Positions 52,601-58,600 of a stretch of DNA of 64,000 nucleotides are shown one piece after another. This DNA is from Thereva unica (taxonomy: Eukaryota > Arthropoda > Insecta > Diptera > Therevidae). The notes under the pieces are model-generated. The model saw only the letters and a list, made by a program, of their open reading frames with translations. It was not told where the DNA came from and did not search any database. Numbering within the stretch: the first letter of the stretch is position 1; each line of letters begins with the position of its first letter. The position numbers and the translations under genes are program-made. The stretch covers positions 115,551,163-115,615,162 of the forward strand of contig OX465284.1 in assembly GCA_949987705.1 (NCBI GenBank). The letters run 5' to 3'.

Positions 52601-55600
52601 ATCTGCGTAGGTTGTAGAAAATGCATTTTAATGCGTGACATCGAACCTCAAACCTCTGCGATGGTAGTCGCTCATCATAACCCTAGGCCAGGAAAGGGGG
52701 GTTGCAAACAAACTCGCGAACGAGGGATCTGAGATGCTGGTCCAAAACGCCCAGCCTTTCTGTGGCATCACATGGTCAGTTCCTGATAAAGAACTGGGTT
52801 AACGGACTGAACCTTACCTGCAGGGCGGACGTTAGGCTGTTTGTAAGATATTTTGTTGGTTATGTAGTACTGTGGTACCACCTCTAACCAATCTAGGAAC
52901 GTCTCAGAAGACAAACTACCGACTCTGCATGGAAAGCGACAAGACTTCGCCACATATTTTCTGTGAATGTGCTACCTTGATTGATTTCATGCCTAAATCT
53001 CGGGTGACTTCCTCCAGCGCCAATTTGAAAAAAAGGCAGACTAGACTGTCCCCTTGTCGATGATGATATAGATGATGATTGGCCTGGACAGTATTCCGGA
53101 TACCTTTACTTGGCTTGTCACATTGCTCATGGTCAACCTACATAGTGATGTCAGCATGTTGGAGATGCCGAATTCTCTGATGGCTTCGTAGAGTTCTACT
53201 CTGGCTATGACGGCCTTAAAGATGATGAATTGAGTCTAGACTCTACTCTAGACATTTTCCCATAGCCTGCCTCAAGGTCTTCTCCAGTCTTCTGGTATTG
53301 CTTTCTGTTTCCATATTTGCACAATTAATTCATACATCGCTTGGTGGAATGTAGGCTCTCCATATTTAACCAGCTCCGCTGGGATGCCGTCGGCACCCGA
53401 GGCCTTGTTGCTTTTGACCCAGGTTTTGGCTCTGCTAACTTCTTCCAAACTTGATGGTGGCAGCATAGCATTATCATCAGATATTGGTGGAGCCTCCAAA
53501 TCCTCAGTTAGCTCGCCTTTTAGCAATTCATGAAAGTGTTCTTCCATCGTTCCAAGATGCCTTTAGGATCGGTCATCAGATTCTCTTCTTTGTCCTTGCA
53601 GTATGTGCAACATGGTGTGAATTGCATCATACTGCGGACTCTGCGGTGGAACTCCCGTGCCTGGTGTAACCGTCGCTTTCTGTACTCTTCTAGTTCACAG
53701 AAGAAATTTTTCTCCCAGGCTTCCTTTTATCGTCTGTAAATTCTCTTTTCTCAGCTCTTTATATTTCCCTTCGCGTGTCCGTGTTCTCTGAGACTGCTGC
53801 AATGCTCGGTACGCAATATTCTCGCATTCAGTTGCCAGCTTGCATTCATTATCGAACCAGTCGTTCCAATTTCTACGAGCCCTGCCTAAGGTGAAATCAG
53901 CACCACTAATGACAATATTTTTAAGGCAAGTCCAGCTATCGTTGACGCCCGGCATCTTATCCCCAGGACTTACTCTTCTGAACGCAAGTTCTGATTCCCA
54001 AGCTCAAGCGATCCAGTACCCACTTTAGCACAATTCTCTAAAATTAAACATTATTACAATCATTCGAATATGATTTCCCATTACTTGTGGATTTTAAAGA
54101 AATTTTAGCTGCAAATTTCAAATTATTTGAAAACAACAAAAATTTGTAGTTTGAAAATTTTTATTTTCTATAAATTAACACATTTGTTTGTGGATTAACA
54201 CACCAAGTAGTTCTAGATTTGATTTTATAAATACAAACAAGTAATTTGTGTCAAAAAACCATGAAAGTTATTATAACAAATATAACATTAAAAAATTCAC
54301 ATATCAAAAAATTAAAAAAGATAAAACACTGCTATAAAACTTTCATGTTTTTACTTAACGTTTTTGTAAAACTTAAATAGGAATCACAACACTCCGAACC
54401 TTAATGAAAAAAAAAACAGAAAAAGAGTAGGTACCATTTATAATCAAAAACCATCAAAAAATATTAAAAACAAAATAACTAAACAAAAAACTACCAGAAA
54501 AAGCTGATGAAAACTATAAAAAATTCTAAAGTAGCGCTACTAAATAAAAACAAAAATTTAAAGAAAAACAACAGAAAAAACCGTGCTAAAGAATCGGGAA
54601 TTAAATACAAATAAAAAATAAATTTAAATTAAATTATTTATTAAAACTTTTAAATTCAAAAATTACATAAATAAGATTTTAAAAAACTTGGCAACAAGTT
54701 TCTGTAAATATTTTCCTCTTGTTTATGCAAAAAAATGTAGAAAATTTCATTGTTGGTAAAATTTAAATTAAAAAAATTTTTTAAACAAAAAAATATTATT
54801 TAAATTTAAAATAAAAAAAAAATAAAATGCTGCTTTCTTTTACAAAACAAAAAAAAATAAAATAATACAAAAACACCTTCGAGAAAGCTTCTTTTTTAAA
54901 CAGCACCATTGCTTTTGCTGTCTGCTGTATTTATAGTAGCATTTTGCTTTTTGGTAATAATTTTTGATTCTGCATGGTAAATAAAAATCATAAAATTAAA
55001 AACTCTCTCATTTTCATTGACAGACAGAGCGCATAAACAATATATCATATATTCGTTCTTATCACAAATAAAATATAAATTTATAATTAAAATAAAAAAA
55101 AAATACCCCATATTAGATTTTGAAGTGATGTTTGATTTTGGTTTTTATATTATATAAAAATAAATTAATTACATCAAACAAAAAACTATGTTATTTCCAG
55201 CTTTCTACGGATTGTGGTATCAAAAAAAAAGTAAATGTTATTGATATAGTAATTAATATTCCTTAATTGATATCAATTACATTTTATTTAATTATATTAT
55301 CTTTCTCGTGTATTTTACTTGTAAATTGTTTTTTTTTTGTTTCATTGCAAAAGCCGGAACAGGGAATATTAAGAAGTACAGGTTCCTTATTTCTTTTCTT
55401 CAATTAGTGAGATTGTGTAAATTATATTTACGAACCCACCCACCCTTACACACAATTCCTTAGAAACTATTTTTGAAATAAAAAAAACAGGACAGAACTT
55501 GATAACCAGCCCAAAAGAAAAATCGAAATTTTAGAAAATAAAGTGAAAACCAGCGCGACATTAACCTTACGATTGATTACCGAAATATTATTATATTATT

Positions 55601-58600
55601 TAATAAATCCATCAAAACCTACCACTGGGAAAATTTTACAAATAGGCAATATTTTCTCAAGATCAAGCTATGAAGTCCTTTTTCCAATTTCATACTATGA
55701 ATCCTAATTCTAACTAATTCTCTCTTCGGCTACTGAAGAATATCCGATAGTTACAAAAATCCGTTATCTCTTTCCCTATAATCGCCCTAACTCCTTGACC
55801 CGCAAATATTTTGATCCTGTATCTCTTTACTTCAGCTCCTAGTGGTGTAACATCTGAATTTCTGCCTATTCTGTTTCAGAAATGATTAGTGTCCTTTTTA
55901 TCCTAAGAAAAAAAGATACAAATCAAAGCAGGCCATTTAAACCCAGTTTGGTTCCCACGCCCAAGTGTCCCAATACCTACGTCAGTACAAAACACTAAAA
56001 TTAAACATTATTACAATCATTCGAATTTTATTTCAGAAATGATTAGTCAATTCCTGCTGTCCTTTTTATCATTAAAATAAATGATATGAACCGAATCCAT
56101 TAAAACCCGGTTTAGTTCACAGGTCCAAGTGCCCCAGTACCTACTTTAGCACACACTCAAATTTAAAGGTTTTAAAGGGATTTTAGCTAAAAAAAATTTA
56201 AAACAATATTCGAAGCATTCAGCAACTACTGGTAAATATGTGCTAAAACATTGGACAGTGCAGCATTCAAACGGCAAAATTGTGCCTATTATACCAACCC
56301 CTTCCCCCACCCCTTTATCAATTTTCAAAATGCCCATATACGACCTTATAGACTAGTAGAACAATGGCTGACGCCAAAAGCTTAGTTTTCTCAAATAAAG
56401 GAAACTAAGTCTTCAACAGAATTGGAGGTTTTTCGATTCCAAAAGTTTGTAGGAAACGGAAAGGGTGAAAGTCTGTTGGGTAAGATCAGAAGAGTTAGGT
56501 GGTGTGGTAAAACAGCCCACGTTGTCACACATGGTCGTGTATGACGAAGAATGACATTTTTGTTATTGAGAAGTGCAGGACACTATTCATAGAGTTTCTG
56601 GTTCACTTTTTGCTGCTGCTGATTGTATGTATCACTAGTAATCCTTAAATTTCACTTAACAAACTCGACAACTACCTCCACAGTCCCATCTTTTTTCCAT
56701 GGATCTTTGCTTACTTCAGAGACCTTGGCTTGATTGAGAATACCTAGCTAATCGAGGGAACATTGGTAGTACCAGACAAACTTACAGCATAATTCCAAAA
56801 TTGTGAGCAGTCACAAGCTTTTGTGACACACGCTTTCTTCTTATACACATCTTATTTTGGTTTCTATGTCAATCTTGACCGAAGCTATATCTACTTCACT
56901 TCTACATCGTTTCTGTGTTACTTTTCATTTAGTATAGGCATTCGAATTAAGACTCACCACACACTTGTGATTGCGTTGTGACTTGTGACTGGTTTTAGAA
57001 TGCGAGGTTAGACTTGGACCTACAGAAGGTAGTCGGTCTGAGTTTCGTTTGACTGGCAGAGAAGTAAAACTCTGATTGTTAGCATTCTTTAGTTTTCATG
57101 GGTGTATACCAGTATAAGGTACATTTCTGGTTGAGGGGTAAGGGTGTCTAAACTCTACTTTAACTTAAGCCATCCCTGTACCAGGATAGAATATCTGATA
57201 TCTTCGCGATGCAGTTCGACAGCAGTCTCACTTCTGAAATCTCTTCTTAAAATCAACAACTGTAGACTGTCCTGGCTGAACTCCATCGCTTTGGTGGCCA
57301 TTCGGAGGCTGAGCGGAAAGTTCAACATCTGAAGTGGACGATATGCGCATTAATCCAGGAGATAACAATCCAAGCGATTTTTCAATCCACCACTTGTTTG
57401 TGAAACTATTAATATTCTAGTCGGTTAAGAAAAATCGACATTTGTTCTAATAATAAAACATTGGACTACAGATGAGATCATGTCAGAGCTGCAAAGATAA
57501 GCTAAAGATACGAAAACTGGCACTAGTCTACTTCAAATCACTCAGTTGTTTGATTTTTAAACACTTAAAGTGTTTACACCATTGTAGTCGATTTTTAAAC
57601 GAGTTTCACGAGTAAACGGTTGTAGCTTGTTTTCTAAACCCTCCAATTTATAGTGCCTATAGATATGTGAATAATAACTGCAGTGTCGAAAATTTTTGTT
57701 CTTGTTTACCTTTTTGCTCAAAGCAAGAGTGTCATTTTTCCAAGTAGTCCCCCCACCACGTACCAACCCGCCCAATGCTGCTTGACCCTCGTGATCGAAC
57801 AAGAACCTGTCTATATAGTATGCTTTGCAGTTGCCAACAAAATGTCCTGTTTATTTCCCCATAAGTGTTTACCATCCCAAATGTTTAATGGTTGAATAAG
57901 TGTTTTATTTCTAAACAACTAAAAAACACTTGGATTTGCAGTGAACTAGACTCAAAAACCTATACAAATTTAAGCCCAATGATGTCCATCATATTATATG
58001 CTCCAAAACTTCCAAATATCTGCAAAATCATCCAAAAAAAATATAATTATTACCATTTCACATTAATAAAAATGAAGATAAATTAAACAACCCTTGAAGT
58101 CAATCAGTTTAAAAGCTTAGAAAAAAAAACTTTATTCAATTTTAATTCCAATCAAGCTAAAGTTAAAAGAGAGTAATAGAAACTACTCCACTTACCTTAA
58201 CATAAGAGTTAATCAAACGCAAAATCCTTAAATTCCTTGCCCTTTTTTTCTCTAGAAATATATGTTAACTCTATAATCCTAAAATTCGAACACTCAAGCA
58301 GCAATAGAAGGAGGAAAAGGATCAAAATATTTCTTCCGTTTATGCTCTCAAAAACACAAAGTGCCCTGGCCTGATGCCTTCTTTGCTACACTCATAAAAG
58401 TTGGAAAAGTATTCGCCTAGTTGGAGCTAAGGGTTATTGCTATGAATTTCAGCAATTTTTGCCACCACCCCGCAGCTACCCCTTAAGAAGAGGCGAACGA
58501 CTAAAAAAAAATACAGAGTACAAACTCCGAATGGCAGCCATATATTTAGGAGTATAACGGTACGGCTGCCGTTTTTCTATATATAAAGATCTACATATGT

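Noticed and set aside
53272..53547. A small host gene (91 residues, minus)
   Set aside because: [17 protein letters not shown] is the start of an RTE-type reverse transcriptase.
55343..55371. A second possible microexon (CCGGAACAGGGAATATTAAG...)
   Set aside because: The downstream GTTCCT is a poor donor and the required phase fits no neighbouring exon.
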